The position numbers were made by a program, and so were the translations under genes. A stretch of DNA of 64,000 bases from Craterilacuibacter sp. RT1T (GTDB lineage Bacteria; Pseudomonadota; Gammaproteobacteria; Burkholderiales; Chromobacteriaceae), in the NCBI RefSeq assembly GCF_023502145.1, contig NZ_JAMFLI010000013.1, positions 1 through 64,000 on the forward strand. The letters are read 5' to 3'. A model generated the notes under the pieces. The model had not been told where the DNA came from. It searched no databases and worked only from the letters and a program-made list of their open reading frames with translations. Positions 49,197 to 58,480 of this stretch are shown in pieces; the stretch's first letter is position 1, and every line of letters begins with the position of its first letter.

Positions 49197-49382
49197 ATGG
49201 GACTGCCACGCTTGCTGGATGTGCTGCGAGAATCCCTTCATGTCAGGCATGACAGCCTGCGCACCGAGCAGCAATACGTGAATTGGGTGAGGCGCTTTTT
49301 GCGCTTTCACCATCATCGGCACCCGCGCGAGATGGGAGCTGCGGAGGTCAGCAGCTTTCTTACCCATCTGGCCGTTGAAGTG
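49197..49382 (+). pseudogene. intI: Integron integrase fragment (intI, 5' end only)
   Basis: About 60 N-terminal residues of an IntI tyrosine recombinase remain: PRLLDVLRESLHVRHDSLRTEQQYVNWVRRF (core-binding SAM-like domain), RFHHHRHPREMGAAEVSSFLTHLAVE. Compare IntI1 SLRTEQAYVNWVRAFIRFH. The similarity stops at 49380, exactly where a REP-like palindrome pair begins, and no catalytic domain (RHRRY residues) follows in the next 450 bp. A nearby ATG at 49175 in another frame reads MPESTPPDG, which would join the fragment after a one-base deletion, hinting at an additional frameshift. Orientation, divergent from the cassettes, is canonical. Confidence 0.82.
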
Positions 49383-49383
49383 C

Positions 49384-49469
49384 GGTGGGTTAGCCGCTGG
49401 CGGCGTAACCCACCGGCGACTAGGCGGGGCTTGGTCAGTGGTGGGTTACGGCCTGCGGCCTAACCCACC
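49384..49469. repeat. Pair of REP-like palindromes
   Basis: Two related dyads, 49384-49414 and 49440-49469, each beginning GGTGGGTTA and ending TAACCCACC around GC-rich loops. Such GGTGGGTTA...TAACCCACC units are commonly dispersed between genes. Their left edge coincides with the truncation of intI. Confidence 0.75.
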
Positions 49470-49825
49470 CTACGCCGCCAACCCGCCCCGCGCAGCGGAT
49501 ACAAGGTCCTACGCAGCCGTATGCCGCTTCTGGCTGTGCACACCGCGCGCCTTGCACGCGCCGTGCGGGTGATGGATGAGCCGCCCCATGTAGCGGTAGC
49601 GGGCTGTCGTCAGCCTTGGCGAACGCGGCTTGGCCGCCGCTGCTGCGGATGCTCGGCCGTGCAGCCCTGTTGGTCCGCCGGCATTCATCTCTGTTGTGAA
49701 GCATATGCTTGCTTTCAAATATGCCGTTCTGCGCGTATTCTGACGCTCCTGCGCGGCGATGCTTTACCCGGCGCATCGATGCCGGCCGTGCCTAAATACA
49801 CCGTGCTTATTCGGACAAGGACGCC
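49470..49825. other. Non-coding stretch between the integron remnant and kbl
   Basis: About 355 bp. GC-rich at first, with no recognisable remnant of the integrase catalytic domain, no tRNA and no convincing gene in either strand. The last 100 bp probably hold the kbl promoter. Open frames here show no family similarity. Confidence 0.5.
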
Positions 49826-51025
49826 ATGAACAGAACCTATCTTGCCCATCTTGAGGCGACGCTGGCCCATATTCGCGCCGACGGTTTTGAAAAACCCGAA
49901 CGCGTGATTGATTCGCCGCAAAGCGCCGATGTGACGCTGGCCGGCGGCCAGCATGTATTGAATTTCTGTGCCAACAACTATCTGGGTCTGGCCGATGATG
50001 CCCGCCTGATCGCTGCTGCCAAGCAGGGGCTGGATGATTATGGCTATGGCTGTGCTTCGGTACGCTTTATCTGCGGCACGCAAAGCGTGCACAAAAAGCT
50101 GGAGTCCGCGATCTCGGCTTTTCTGGATACCGACGACACCATCCTTTACTCCAGCTGCTTCGACGCCAATGGCGGCGTGTTCGAGACGCTGCTGGACGAA
50201 CACGATGCGGTGATTTCGGATGCGCTGAATCACGCCTCGATTATCGATGGCGTGCGCCTGTGCAAGGCCAAGCGTTTCCGTTACGCCAATAACGATATGG
50301 CCGACCTTGAGGCGCAGCTGCAGGCCGCCGAAGCGGCCGGTGCCCGCTACAAGCTGATCGTGACCGATGGCGTGTTCTCGATGGACGGCATCATCGCCGA
50401 CCTTAAGTCCATCTGCGATCTGGCCGACCGCTACGGTGCGCTGGTGATGGTGGACGACTCGCATGCGGTGGGCTTTATCGGTGAAACCGGTGCCGGCACG
50501 CCCGAGCGCTGCGGTGTTTCCGACCGTATCGATATTTACACCGGTACGCTGGGCAAGGCGCTGGGCGGCGCTTCCGGCGGTTATGTCTCCGGCCGCAAGG
50601 CGATTGTTGAACTGTTGCGTCAGCGCTCGCGCCCCTATCTGTTTTCCAACTCGCTGGCGCCGGCCATTACCGCCGCCAGCATTCGCGTGCTGGAAATACT
50701 GGCAAGCAAAGAGGGCGCGCAACTGCGCGCTGCGCTCACGCGCAATGCCGAGCATTTCCGCTCGGCGATGAGCGCGGCCGGTTTTACGCTGGTGCCGGGT
50801 GAGCATCCTATTATTCCGGTGATGCTGGGGGACGCGCGTCTGGCCGGCGAGATGTCGGCTGCGCTGCTGAAAGAAGGCATTTATGTAGTCGGCTTCTCTT
50901 TCCCGGTAGTGCCTAAGGGCAAGGCGCGCATTCGTACCCAGATGTCTGCCGCGCATACGCCTGAACAGATCGACCGTGTGGTCGCCGCCTTTACCAAGGT
51001 CGGCCGCGAACTGGGTGTGATTTAA
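49826..51025 (+). CDS. kbl: 2-amino-3-ketobutyrate CoA ligase (glycine C-acetyltransferase)
   Basis: PLP enzyme that splits 2-amino-3-ketobutyrate with CoA into glycine and acetyl-CoA. Fold type I features: [42 protein letters not shown] and the PLP lysine in [15 protein letters not shown]. 399 aa, family length. It is followed 59 bp later by tdh, giving the two-step threonine-to-glycine route. Confidence 0.97.
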   Translation: MNRTYLAHLEATLAHIRADGFEKPERVIDSPQSADVTLAGGQHVLNFCANNYLGLADDARLIAAAKQGLDDYGYGCASVRFICGTQSVHKKLESAISAFLDTDDTILYSSCFDANGGVFETLLDEHDAVISDALNHASIIDGVRLCKAKRFRYANNDMADLEAQLQAAEAAGARYKLIVTDGVFSMDGIIADLKSICDLADRYGALVMVDDSHAVGFIGETGAGTPERCGVSDRIDIYTGTLGKALGGASGGYVSGRKAIVELLRQRSRPYLFSNSLAPAITAASIRVLEILASKEGAQLRAALTRNAEHFRSAMSAAGFTLVPGEHPIIPVMLGDARLAGEMSAALLKEGIYVVGFSFPVVPKGKARIRTQMSAAHTPEQIDRVVAAFTKVGRELGVI

Positions 51026-51084
51026 GCTTGCCGTGCCGCAGCGGGCGATCCTTGCTGCGGCCATCGATAAAGAAGGATGTAAAA

Positions 51085-52110
51085 ATGAAAGCACTTGCCA
51101 AGCTTACGCGCGCGCCCGGTCTGGTGATGACCGATGTGCCGATGCCCGAAGTTGGCCACAATGATTTGCTGATCAAGATCACCAAGACGGCGATCTGCGG
51201 CACCGATATCCATATCTGGAACTGGGACGAGTGGTCGCAAAAGACCATCCCGGTGCCGATGCATGTTGGTCACGAGTACGTCGGCGTGGTCGCCGGCATG
51301 GGCTCGGAAGTGAAGGGCTTCAAGATTGGCGATCGCGTCTCCGGTGAAGGCCACATTACCTGCGGCCACTGCCGCAACTGCCGCGCCGGCCGTCGCCATC
51401 TGTGCCGCAATACCATCGGGGTCGGCGTGAACCGCGCCGGTGCTTTTGCCGAGTATCTGGTGATTCCGGCTTTCAATGCTTTCCCGATTCCGGAAGGGAT
51501 CTCGGACGATCTGGCCGCGGTGTTCGATCCGTTCGGCAATGCCGTGCATACCGCCCTGAGCTTCAATATGGTCGGTGAAGACGTGCTGATTACCGGTGCC
51601 GGCCCGATCGGCATTATGGCGGTCGCGGTGGCGCGCCATGTGGGCGCGCGCCATGTGGTGGTGACCGATGTCAACGAGTACCGTCTGGAGCTGGCCCGCA
51701 AGATGGGTGCCAGCCGCGCGGTCAATGTGGCGAAGGAAGACCTGAAGCAGGTGATGGGCGAACTGCATATGTGCGAGGGCTTCGATGTCGGCCTCGAGAT
51801 GTCGGGCAATCCGCACGCCTTCCGCCAGATGCTGGAAACCATGAATAATGGCGGCAAGATCGCGCTGCTGGGTATTCCGCCGGCAGACACCGCGATTGAC
51901 TGGAATCAGGTGATCTTCAAGGGTCTGGAGATCAAGGGTATTTACGGGCGCGAGATGTTCGAGACCTGGTACAAGATGGTGGCGCTGATCCAGTCCGGCC
52001 TCGATATCACGCCTATCATCACCCACCATTACAAGGTGGATGATTTCGAGCAGGGCTTCGCGGCCATGCTGTCGGGTCAGAGCGGCAAGGTCATTCTCGA
52101 CTGGGAATAA
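51085..52110 (+). CDS. tdh: L-threonine 3-dehydrogenase
   Basis: Zinc/NAD medium-chain dehydrogenase that oxidises threonine to 2-amino-3-ketobutyrate for Kbl. Catalytic zinc ligands lie in ICGTDIHIW and GHEYVG; the structural zinc lobe is [18 protein letters not shown] motif [13 protein letters not shown] 51085 after AAGGA gives 341 aa; the frame from 51028 is not supported. Confidence 0.97.
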   Translation: MKALAKLTRAPGLVMTDVPMPEVGHNDLLIKITKTAICGTDIHIWNWDEWSQKTIPVPMHVGHEYVGVVAGMGSEVKGFKIGDRVSGEGHITCGHCRNCRAGRRHLCRNTIGVGVNRAGAFAEYLVIPAFNAFPIPEGISDDLAAVFDPFGNAVHTALSFNMVGEDVLITGAGPIGIMAVAVARHVGARHVVVTDVNEYRLELARKMGASRAVNVAKEDLKQVMGELHMCEGFDVGLEMSGNPHAFRQMLETMNNGGKIALLGIPPADTAIDWNQVIFKGLEIKGIYGREMFETWYKMVALIQSGLDITPIITHHYKVDDFEQGFAAMLSGQSGKVILDWE

Positions 52111-52130
52111 GCGTTTTTTAGTTTCACCCG

Positions 52131-52162
52131 TCAAGGCCGGTGTCGCGTGACGCCGGCCTTGA
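52131..52162 (+). terminator. Hairpin terminator after tdh
   Basis: TCAAGGCCGG / CCGGCCTTGA stem with a 12-nt loop. It overlaps the longest open frame of the next gene, which argues for that gene starting at 52207 instead. Confidence 0.65.
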
Positions 52163-52206
52163 TGCTTATCAACGGGCAAAATGCCGTCTTCTGGCATGCT
52201 GACACA

Positions 52207-53571
52207 ATGAACGACAATACACTGCAGACTTTTCCCCTTTCGCCATTGCAGGTGGCAGTTGTCGGCGCCGGCATCTCCGGGCTGTCTGCGGCCTGGTTTA
52301 TGGCCGAGCAGGGCATGACGGTGCGCGTCTTCGAGTCTGGCGAACGGGTAGGCGGCAAGATCCGCAGCCTGAACCAGAACGGTGCGCTGTTTGAAGCCGG
52401 CCCCAATACCCTGATGGCCGGTGAGGCGCACTTGGCGTGGCTGGAACAGCTTGGGCTACAGGTCGAGTATCCGTCGGCACAATCGCGCCACCGCTTTGTG
52501 CTGAGTCAGGGGCGTTATCGCCGCCTGCCCGGCGGGCCCGGCGCGCTGTTGTTTGGCGACTTTTTCACCTCCGCGGCCAAGTGGCGCATGCTGAGCGAGC
52601 CGTTCCGGCGCAACCGTCCGGCGAGCCATCCCGAAACCGTGGCCGGCTTTTTCCGTCGCCGGCTGGGGGATGAAGTGCTGGCCCGTGCGGTGAATCCCTT
52701 TATCGGCGGGGTGTTTGCCGGGGATCCCGAACAGTTGCTGATCGATGAAACGCTGGGCATGCTGGCCGAGGTCGAGCGTACGTCCGGTTCGATCAGCGGC
52801 GGCATGTTGCGCAAGCTATTTAAGGGCGGCATGCAGCGGCGTAATACTTATTCGCTCAGCGGTGGTCTGGAAAGTCTGCCGCGTGCGCTGGCGCGTACGC
52901 TGGATGTGCGCTTGCATTGCCCGGTGACGGCCTTGCGCCCAAGTGGCGCGCTATGGCAAGTCGAGGCCGGCGGGCAGTGCCATCTGGCCGGGCAGGTGGT
53001 GCTGGCCTTGCCTGCTTTCGCGGCGGCGCGCCTGCTGGAGGAGATCGACGCCGAGGCGGCCGCGGCTTTCGCAGCCATTCGCTATGCGCCGATGACGGTG
53101 GTGGTCACGCGCCTGTGCGCTACCCAGGTGGCACGTCCGCTAGAGGGTTTTGGCGGCTTGAATCCGGCCGCGGAAGGCGCTTTTGCCGCCGGCCATTTGA
53201 TGACCGGCGCACTGTATCCGGGGCGCTGTGCGCCAGGCGAGATGCTGATCACCAGCTTTGTCGGCGGCGCGCAGTATGCCGCGCATGCCGCTTTGGACGA
53301 TGAGGCGTTGCTGGCAAGGCTGAACCGGGAGCTGGCAGAGGTGTTTGGCGTCAGCGGCGAGCCCTGCGAGCAGGTGGTGGTGCGCTGGCCCGAGGCCATC
53401 GCTCAAGGCAGCGTAGAAGTGCTGGCTGCCCGCGCCGCGGCCACGCGGCTGGCGGCACGCGGTATCCATGTGTGTGCGAGTTTTCTCGATGGCGTATCGG
53501 TGCCCGATTGTATGGACAAGGGTAAGAAGCTTGCCTTGCAACTGGCTGCTGCCTCGCCTTCTTTGCCCTGA
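52207..53571 (+). CDS. hemY: Protoporphyrinogen oxidase, oxygen-dependent HemY/HemG type
   Basis: FAD enzyme that makes protoporphyrin IX from protoporphyrinogen IX, the step before heme. The dinucleotide-binding motif VAVVGAGISGLSAAWFMAEQG is near the N-terminus, then VGGKIRSLNQNGALFEAGPNT, PFIGGVFAGDPEQL and a C-terminal ASFLDGVSVPDC FAD motif. 454 aa from ATG 52207; 52147 (GTG) would add 20 residues overlapping the tdh hairpin. hemB is about 6 kb upstream, so heme genes are scattered. Confidence 0.9.
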   Translation: MNDNTLQTFPLSPLQVAVVGAGISGLSAAWFMAEQGMTVRVFESGERVGGKIRSLNQNGALFEAGPNTLMAGEAHLAWLEQLGLQVEYPSAQSRHRFVLSQGRYRRLPGGPGALLFGDFFTSAAKWRMLSEPFRRNRPASHPETVAGFFRRRLGDEVLARAVNPFIGGVFAGDPEQLLIDETLGMLAEVERTSGSISGGMLRKLFKGGMQRRNTYSLSGGLESLPRALARTLDVRLHCPVTALRPSGALWQVEAGGQCHLAGQVVLALPAFAAARLLEEIDAEAAAAFAAIRYAPMTVVVTRLCATQVARPLEGFGGLNPAAEGAFAAGHLMTGALYPGRCAPGEMLITSFVGGAQYAAHAALDDEALLARLNRELAEVFGVSGEPCEQVVVRWPEAIAQGSVEVLAARAAATRLAARGIHVCASFLDGVSVPDCMDKGKKLALQLAAASPSLP

Positions 53572-53597
53572 TTGGGTAAATAAGCGGTTTTCCTACC

Positions 53598-53630
53598 ACG
53601 GCAGGGGCTTCTTCCCTGCCGTTTGCTTTT
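53598..53630 (+). terminator. Terminator after hemY
   Basis: ACGGCAGGG / CCCTGCCGT stem with a 7-nt loop and a T-rich tail. Confidence 0.8.
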
Positions 53631-53649
53631 CCCCGTCGTCCTGAACCGT

Positions 53650-53655
53650 TAGAAT
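53650..53655 (+). promoter_or_regulatory. -10-like TAGAAT upstream of glyQ
   Basis: GTTAGAATC about 30 bp before glyQ, similar to the TAGAATC element seen at 7977, 12355 and 14890 but lacking the upstream TG. Confidence 0.35.
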
Positions 53656-53685
53656 CGACGTTTGATTCTTTCATACTGACACGCC

Positions 53686-54579
53686 ATGCTGACCTTCCAG
53701 GAAATCATCCTTACGCTGCAGAATTATTGGAGCCAGCAGGGCTGCGTGCTTATGCAGCCCTTCGATATGGAGGTGGGCGCCGGAACTTCGCATCCGGCCA
53801 CCTGCCTGCGCGCAATCGGTCCCGAACCTTGGAACGCGGCTTATGTTCAGCCTTCGCGCCGTCCCAAGGATGGGCGCTACGGTGAAAACCCGAACCGTCT
53901 GCAGCATTACTACCAGTTCCAGGTGGCTTTGAAGCCTAGCCCTGACAATATTCAGGAGCTGTATCTGGGCTCGCTCAAGGTACTGGGCATCGATCCGACT
54001 ATCCACGACATCCGCTTTGTCGAAGACGACTGGGAAAACCCGACGCTGGGCGCATGGGGGCTGGGTTGGGAAGTCTGGCTGAACGGTATGGAAGTGACCC
54101 AGTTCACTTACTTCCAGCAAGTTGGCGGCCTCGACTGCAAGCCGGTGCTGGGTGAGATTACCTACGGTATCGAACGTCTGGCCATGTATCTGCAGGGCGT
54201 GGAAAACGTGTACGACCTGTTGTGGACGGTGTATCCGAACGGCCAGCGCGTGACCTATGGCGACGTTTACCACCAGAACGAGGTCGAGCAGTCGACTTAC
54301 AACTTCGAATACGCCAACGTCGACAAGCTGTTCGAGCTGTTTAGCTACTACGAATCCGAGGCCAAGCGCCTGTTGGAGATTCCGCTGGCCTTGCCGGCTT
54401 ACGAAATGGTGCTCAAAGCCGGTCACAGCTTCAACCTGCTGGATGCGCGCGGTGCCATTTCGGTAACCGAACGTGCCGCCTATATCGGCCGCGTGCGTAC
54501 CCTGTCGCGTGGTGTGGCACAGGCTTATTACGCATCGCGCGAGGCACTGGGTTTCCCGATGTGCCCTAAGGCCGATTGA
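53686..54579 (+). CDS. glyQ: Glycyl-tRNA synthetase alpha subunit
   Basis: Catalytic alpha chain of the alpha2beta2 bacterial Gly[42 protein letters not shown] and the class II motif [26 protein letters not shown] are intact; 297 aa. Normally next to glyS; here a small exported-protein gene sits between them. Confidence 0.97.
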   Translation: MLTFQEIILTLQNYWSQQGCVLMQPFDMEVGAGTSHPATCLRAIGPEPWNAAYVQPSRRPKDGRYGENPNRLQHYYQFQVALKPSPDNIQELYLGSLKVLGIDPTIHDIRFVEDDWENPTLGAWGLGWEVWLNGMEVTQFTYFQQVGGLDCKPVLGEITYGIERLAMYLQGVENVYDLLWTVYPNGQRVTYGDVYHQNEVEQSTYNFEYANVDKLFELFSYYESEAKRLLEIPLALPAYEMVLKAGHSFNLLDARGAISVTERAAYIGRVRTLSRGVAQAYYASREALGFPMCPKAD

Positions 54580-54580
54580 A

Positions 54581-55006
54581 GTGAAAAACCGGATTCTCCT
54601 GTCTTTGTGTCTGGCCTGCACGCCGGTGCTGGCTGACAACTGGCTGGTGTACGAGGACGGGGCTGCCTTGCAACTGGCGATAGACCCGGCCTCCATCTGG
54701 CGCGAAAACGGCAGGATCCACTTCGTCAACCAGGAGCGGTTCACCCTGCGCCAGAAGGATGCCAAGCTGGGCATCAGTTACCACATCCGCCGTTTGAGCG
54801 GCTGGGCTGATTGCAGCAAATACCAGTATGTCTTTGTCGGCGCCAATTTCTATACCGCCGCCGGCCGGAATGTCTATACGCAGATGTTCCCTTTGCCGGA
54901 ATACGACTGGGTCTGGCAGCCCGTAGATCAGGGGTCGGTCGCCGCCGCGATGATGCGCGAGGTGTGCCGGCTTGGACGAACCGCTCAGAGCAAGAAAATA
55001 CAATGA
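54581..55006 (+). CDS. Exported protein, possibly surface-adhesin E-like
   Basis: A 141-aa secreted protein inserted between the two GlyRS subunits. GTG start 2 bp after the glyQ stop, signal peptide VKNRILLSLCLACTPVLA, mature part beginning DNWLVYEDGAAL. Pattern W-V-Y...IDPASIWRENGRIHFVNQERF...ADCSKYQYVFVGANFYTAAGRNVY recalls the small surface-adhesin E-like domain of proteobacterial envelope proteins, with two cysteines (WADCSK, EVCRL) that may pair. The stop overlaps glyS by ATGA. Function unknown. Confidence 0.75.
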   Translation: MKNRILLSLCLACTPVLADNWLVYEDGAALQLAIDPASIWRENGRIHFVNQERFTLRQKDAKLGISYHIRRLSGWADCSKYQYVFVGANFYTAAGRNVYTQMFPLPEYDWVWQPVDQGSVAAAMMREVCRLGRTAQSKKIQ

Positions 55007-57069
55007 CTATGAAAGCCACGTTGCTTATCGAACTCCTCACCGAGGAGTTGCCGCCCAAGGCGTTGCAAAAACTGGCGGCCAGTTTTGCCGACACCATCAG
55101 TAGCGAACTCAAGCGCATGGCGTTTGTTGATGCCGATGCTGTCGCCACCGTGTTTGCCAGCCCGCGCCGCTTGGCGGTGAGTCTGCCTGGGGTGCTCAAT
55201 CTGCAGCCCGAGCAGACGCTGGTCAAGAAAGGCCCGTCGCTCGCTGCCGGCATGAAGGACGGCCAGCCATCCAAGGCGCTGGAAGGTTTTGCCCGCTCTT
55301 GCGGTGTGGCCGTATCCGAGCTGATCACACTGAACGATGGCAAGCAGGACGTCTACGCCTACCAGAGCGTTAAGGCGGGCGAGAGCCTGTCGGCCGTGCT
55401 GACCAGCGTGGTTGAGCTGGCGATGAAAAAGCTGCCGGCACCCAAGCTGATGCACTGGGGCGATAGCGACCATCTGTTTGTGCGCCCGGTGCACGGCCTG
55501 ATGATGTTGTGGGGCGAAACCGTGGTCGATGGCGAAGTGCTGGGGCTGAAGAGCCGCAACGCCACCCGTGGCCACCGCTTTATGAGCGAAGGCGAAGTGC
55601 TGGTCGAGTCGGCCGATAGCTATGCGCGTACCCTGTTTGACGCGGGTAAAGTGGTGGCCAGCTTCGTCGCCCGGCGCGAGCTGATCGCCAAGCGTCTGCA
55701 TGATGCTGCCGCCGTACTGGGCGCGACGATTGCCGCCGATGATGCGCTGATCGATGAAGTGTGCGCGCTGGTAGAGTGGCCGGTGGTGCTGGAAGCCGGC
55801 TTTGAAGCCGAGTTCCTTAAGGTGCCGCAGGAGTGCCTGATTCTGACCATGCAGCAGAACCAGAAGTATTTCCCGCTGCTGGATGCTGCCGGCAAACTGA
55901 TGAACCGCTTCTTGCTGGTGTCGAATATCGAGGCCGCCGATCCTTCGCATGTGATTCAGGGGAACGAGCGCGTCTTGCGCGCGCGCCTGTCGGATGCCAA
56001 GTTCTTCTTCGAGCAGGACCAGAAGCTGCCGCTGGCTGCGCGTCTGGAAAAACTCGCCGGCGTGGTTTACCACAACAAGATCGGCTCGCAGCTGGAACGC
56101 GTGGCGCGTCTGGAAACGCTGGCCGGTGTCTTTGCCGCCAAGCTGGGCTCCGATGTGGAGGCCGCACGCCGCGCTGCGCGTCTGGCCAAGGCTGACCTCG
56201 TGACCGATATGGTGGGCGAGTTCCCTGAGCTGCAAGGCGTGATGGGCATGTACTACGCCTCGCATGATGGCGAAAGTGCCGTCGTGGCGCAGGCCATTGA
56301 AGGCCATTACCACCCGCGCTTTGCCGGTGACGCCTTGCCGCAAAGCGATGTGGCAACGGCGGTTGCGCTGGCGGACAAGCTTGAATCTATTGTCGGCATC
56401 TGGGGTATTGGCCTGATTCCGACCGGCGATAAAGACCCGTTTGCGCTGCGTCGCGCCGCTTTGGGCGTGCTGCGTATGGTGCTGGCGTCGCCGCTGGACT
56501 TGAAGGACATCATTGCCGAAACAGCCGCCGTGTTCCCGGCCGGCCTGTTGTCGGATGCAACGGCAGACGAAGTGTTTGCCTTTGCTCTGGAGCGCCTCAA
56601 GCACTTCCTGGCGACCGATTACAAGGGCGACGAGATCGATGCCGTGCTGTCGCTGACGCCTAGCCGTCTGGACGAGGTGCGCGCGGTGCTGGCCGCGGTG
56701 GCCGAATTTAAGGCCTTGCCGGAAGCGGCTACGCTGGCAGCGGCCAATAAGCGGGTAAAAAACATCCTGAAAAAAGCCGAAGGCGAGATCGGTGCGGTGA
56801 ATCCGGCCTTGTTTGCCGAAGACGCCGAGCGTGCGCTGTTTGAGGCGATCGCGGCGATTGCGCCCGAGGTGGATGCCAAGTTTGCCGCGCATGACTTTGC
56901 CGGTGCGCTGTCGCAGCTCTCCAGCCTGAAGCTGCCGGTCGATGCCTTCTTCGACGGCGTGATGGTGATGGCCGACGACGCTGCCGTGCGCGCCAACCGC
57001 ATTGCCTTGCTGTCGCGTCTGGCCGAGCTGTTTAACCGTGTGGCCGACATTTCCTTGTTGGCCGACTAA
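55003..57069 (+). CDS. glyS: Glycyl-tRNA synthetase beta subunit
   Basis: tRNA-recognition beta chain, 688 aa from ATG 55003 (MTMKATLLIELLTEELPPKAL). HD-like domain and C-terminal DALR anticodon domain (about 580-680; FFDGVMVMADDAAVRANRIALL). The ATG overlaps the preceding stop, so translation is coupled. An ATG two codons later is an alternative. The frame upstream of 55003 is inside the exported-protein gene and rejected. Confidence 0.96.
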   Translation: MTMKATLLIELLTEELPPKALQKLAASFADTISSELKRMAFVDADAVATVFASPRRLAVSLPGVLNLQPEQTLVKKGPSLAAGMKDGQPSKALEGFARSCGVAVSELITLNDGKQDVYAYQSVKAGESLSAVLTSVVELAMKKLPAPKLMHWGDSDHLFVRPVHGLMMLWGETVVDGEVLGLKSRNATRGHRFMSEGEVLVESADSYARTLFDAGKVVASFVARRELIAKRLHDAAAVLGATIAADDALIDEVCALVEWPVVLEAGFEAEFLKVPQECLILTMQQNQKYFPLLDAAGKLMNRFLLVSNIEAADPSHVIQGNERVLRARLSDAKFFFEQDQKLPLAARLEKLAGVVYHNKIGSQLERVARLETLAGVFAAKLGSDVEAARRAARLAKADLVTDMVGEFPELQGVMGMYYASHDGESAVVAQAIEGHYHPRFAGDALPQSDVATAVALADKLESIVGIWGIGLIPTGDKDPFALRRAALGVLRMVLASPLDLKDIIAETAAVFPAGLLSDATADEVFAFALERLKHFLATDYKGDEIDAVLSLTPSRLDEVRAVLAAVAEFKALPEAATLAAANKRVKNILKKAEGEIGAVNPALFAEDAERALFEAIAAIAPEVDAKFAAHDFAGALSQLSSLKLPVDAFFDGVMVMADDAAVRANRIALLSRLAELFNRVADISLLAD

Positions 57070-57144
57070 AGGGAGCGGGGGTGGAAGATGGGAAGGGCAG
57101 AGGGCGCATTGATCCTCTGCCTGCTATTTTCCGCGCCCTTATTT

Positions 57145-57681
57145 ATGAAACTAGTCATCCTCGACCGGGACGGCGTGATCAATCAGGATCGCGACGATTT
57201 CGTCAAAAACACGCTGGAATGGATACCGCTGGACAAGAGTCTGGAAGCGGTTGCCAACCTGACCCAGTCCGGCTGGCATGTGGTGGTGGCAACCAACCAG
57301 TCGGGCATAGGCCGCGGCCTGTTTGATGTGCATGCGCTGAATGCCATGCATGAAAAAATGCACCGTCTGGTCAATCAGGCGGGCGGGCGCATCGATGCCG
57401 TCTTTATCTGCCCGCATACGGCCAATGATAAATGCGGCTGCCGCAAGCCGATGCCGGGCATGGTGCAGGATATCGCCGAGCGTTTTAATGTCAGGCTGGA
57501 AGGCTTGCCGATGATAGGCGACAGCCTGCGCGACCTGGAGGCGATTGCCGCCGTCGGCGGCCAGCCCATTCTGGTGCGCACCGGCAAGGGTGAAAAAACA
57601 CTGGCCGCCGGCAATCTGCCGGCCGGCACACTGGTATTCGACAATCTATTTGAAGCGGCGACCCATTTGATCGCTGGCTGA
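57145..57681 (+). CDS. gmhB: D-glycero-beta-D-manno-heptose-1,7-bisphosphate 7-phosphatase
   Basis: HAD phosphatase in LPS heptose synthesis. Nucleophile motif LDRDGVIN at the N-terminus, NQSGIGRG, the zinc-binding CPHTANDKCGCRKP and GDSLRDLEA. ATG 57145 gives 178 aa; the longer frame from 57088 adds a hydrophobic leader without family support. Located between glyS and plsC as in many Betaproteobacteria. Confidence 0.94.
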   Translation: MKLVILDRDGVINQDRDDFVKNTLEWIPLDKSLEAVANLTQSGWHVVVATNQSGIGRGLFDVHALNAMHEKMHRLVNQAGGRIDAVFICPHTANDKCGCRKPMPGMVQDIAERFNVRLEGLPMIGDSLRDLEAIAAVGGQPILVRTGKGEKTLAAGNLPAGTLVFDNLFEAATHLIAG

Positions 57682-57700
57682 TGCATGACGGAGTAGGCGC

Positions 57701-58480
57701 ATGACCCTGGGGCTGTTAATTCGCAATCTGGTTTACTGGCTGGCGGTGATCGTGCTGACACCGCTGTGCTTTGCTGCGCTGTTTGTCTGTGCCTGGCTGC
57801 CCCGGCGCCGGCGCCATATTTTTGGCAAGTCGTGGGCGCTGATGTTGTTATGGGTGCTTGAGCATGTGGTCGGCCTTAAATTCCGGGTCATCGGGCAGGA
57901 AAACATTCCCGATGTGCCATCGATTATCTGCTCCAAGCACCAGTCGGGCTGGGAGACGCTGGCGCTGCAAAAGATTTTTCCGGATCAGATTTATGTCGCC
58001 AAGCGCGAGCTGCTATGGGTGCCGTTTTTTGGCTGGGGCTTGTGGCTGATGAACGCCATCATGATCAATCGCTCCGATCGCGCCAATGCCAACCGGCGCA
58101 TGCAGGAGCAAGGTCTTGAGCGTAAGCGCCACGGTTTCTGGATTACCGTTTTTCCCGAAGGGACGCGTATTCGTCCCGGGGTGGTGGGTAAATATCGCCC
58201 CGGTGCGGCGCGCATGGCCAAGCAACTGGATATGCCTTTGGTGCCGGTCGCGCACAATGCCGGCGAGTTCTGGCCGCGCAATGCTTTTATCAAGCATCCG
58301 GGCGAGATTACGCTGGTGATCGGCCAACCGGTTTATCCGAGTGAAGAGATGGGGCCGGAAGCCTTGATGGCCCAGGTCGGCGAGTGGATTGAGGCGCGTC
58401 AGCGTGAAATCGGGGGTGTCGGCCCTTGTGCGCATCCCGATGAAAAGCAGGCACGCATTGCACTCGCTCATTCTGCCTGA
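57701..58480 (+). CDS. plsC: 1-acyl-sn-glycerol-3-phosphate acyltransferase
   Basis: Membrane acyltransferase that makes phosphatidic acid. TM segments near 10-32 and 45-60 precede acyltransferase motifs: block I SKHQSGWETL (an HX4E instead of the usual HX4D), block II-like NRSDRANANRRM, and block III FPEGTRIRPG, then VPVAHNAGEFW. 259 aa. Starts 20 bp after gmhB; its last 41 bp overlap the next gene in another frame. Confidence 0.92.
   Translation: MTLGLLIRNLVYWLAVIVLTPLCFAALFVCAWLPRRRRHIFGKSWALMLLWVLEHVVGLKFRVIGQENIPDVPSIICSKHQSGWETLALQKIFPDQIYVAKRELLWVPFFGWGLWLMNAIMINRSDRANANRRMQEQGLERKRHGFWITVFPEGTRIRPGVVGKYRPGAARMAKQLDMPLVPVAHNAGEFWPRNAFIKHPGEITLVIGQPVYPSEEMGPEALMAQVGEWIEARQREIGGVGPCAHPDEKQARIALAHSA

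Noticed and set aside
49470-49825. Search for the catalytic half of the integrase in the GC-rich stretch before kbl
   Set aside because: No HTLRHSFAT-like or other box II residues appear in any frame; the frames present look random.
49715-51094. 459-codon open frame antisense to kbl
   Set aside because: Shadow frame; kbl on the plus strand has full-length family motifs.
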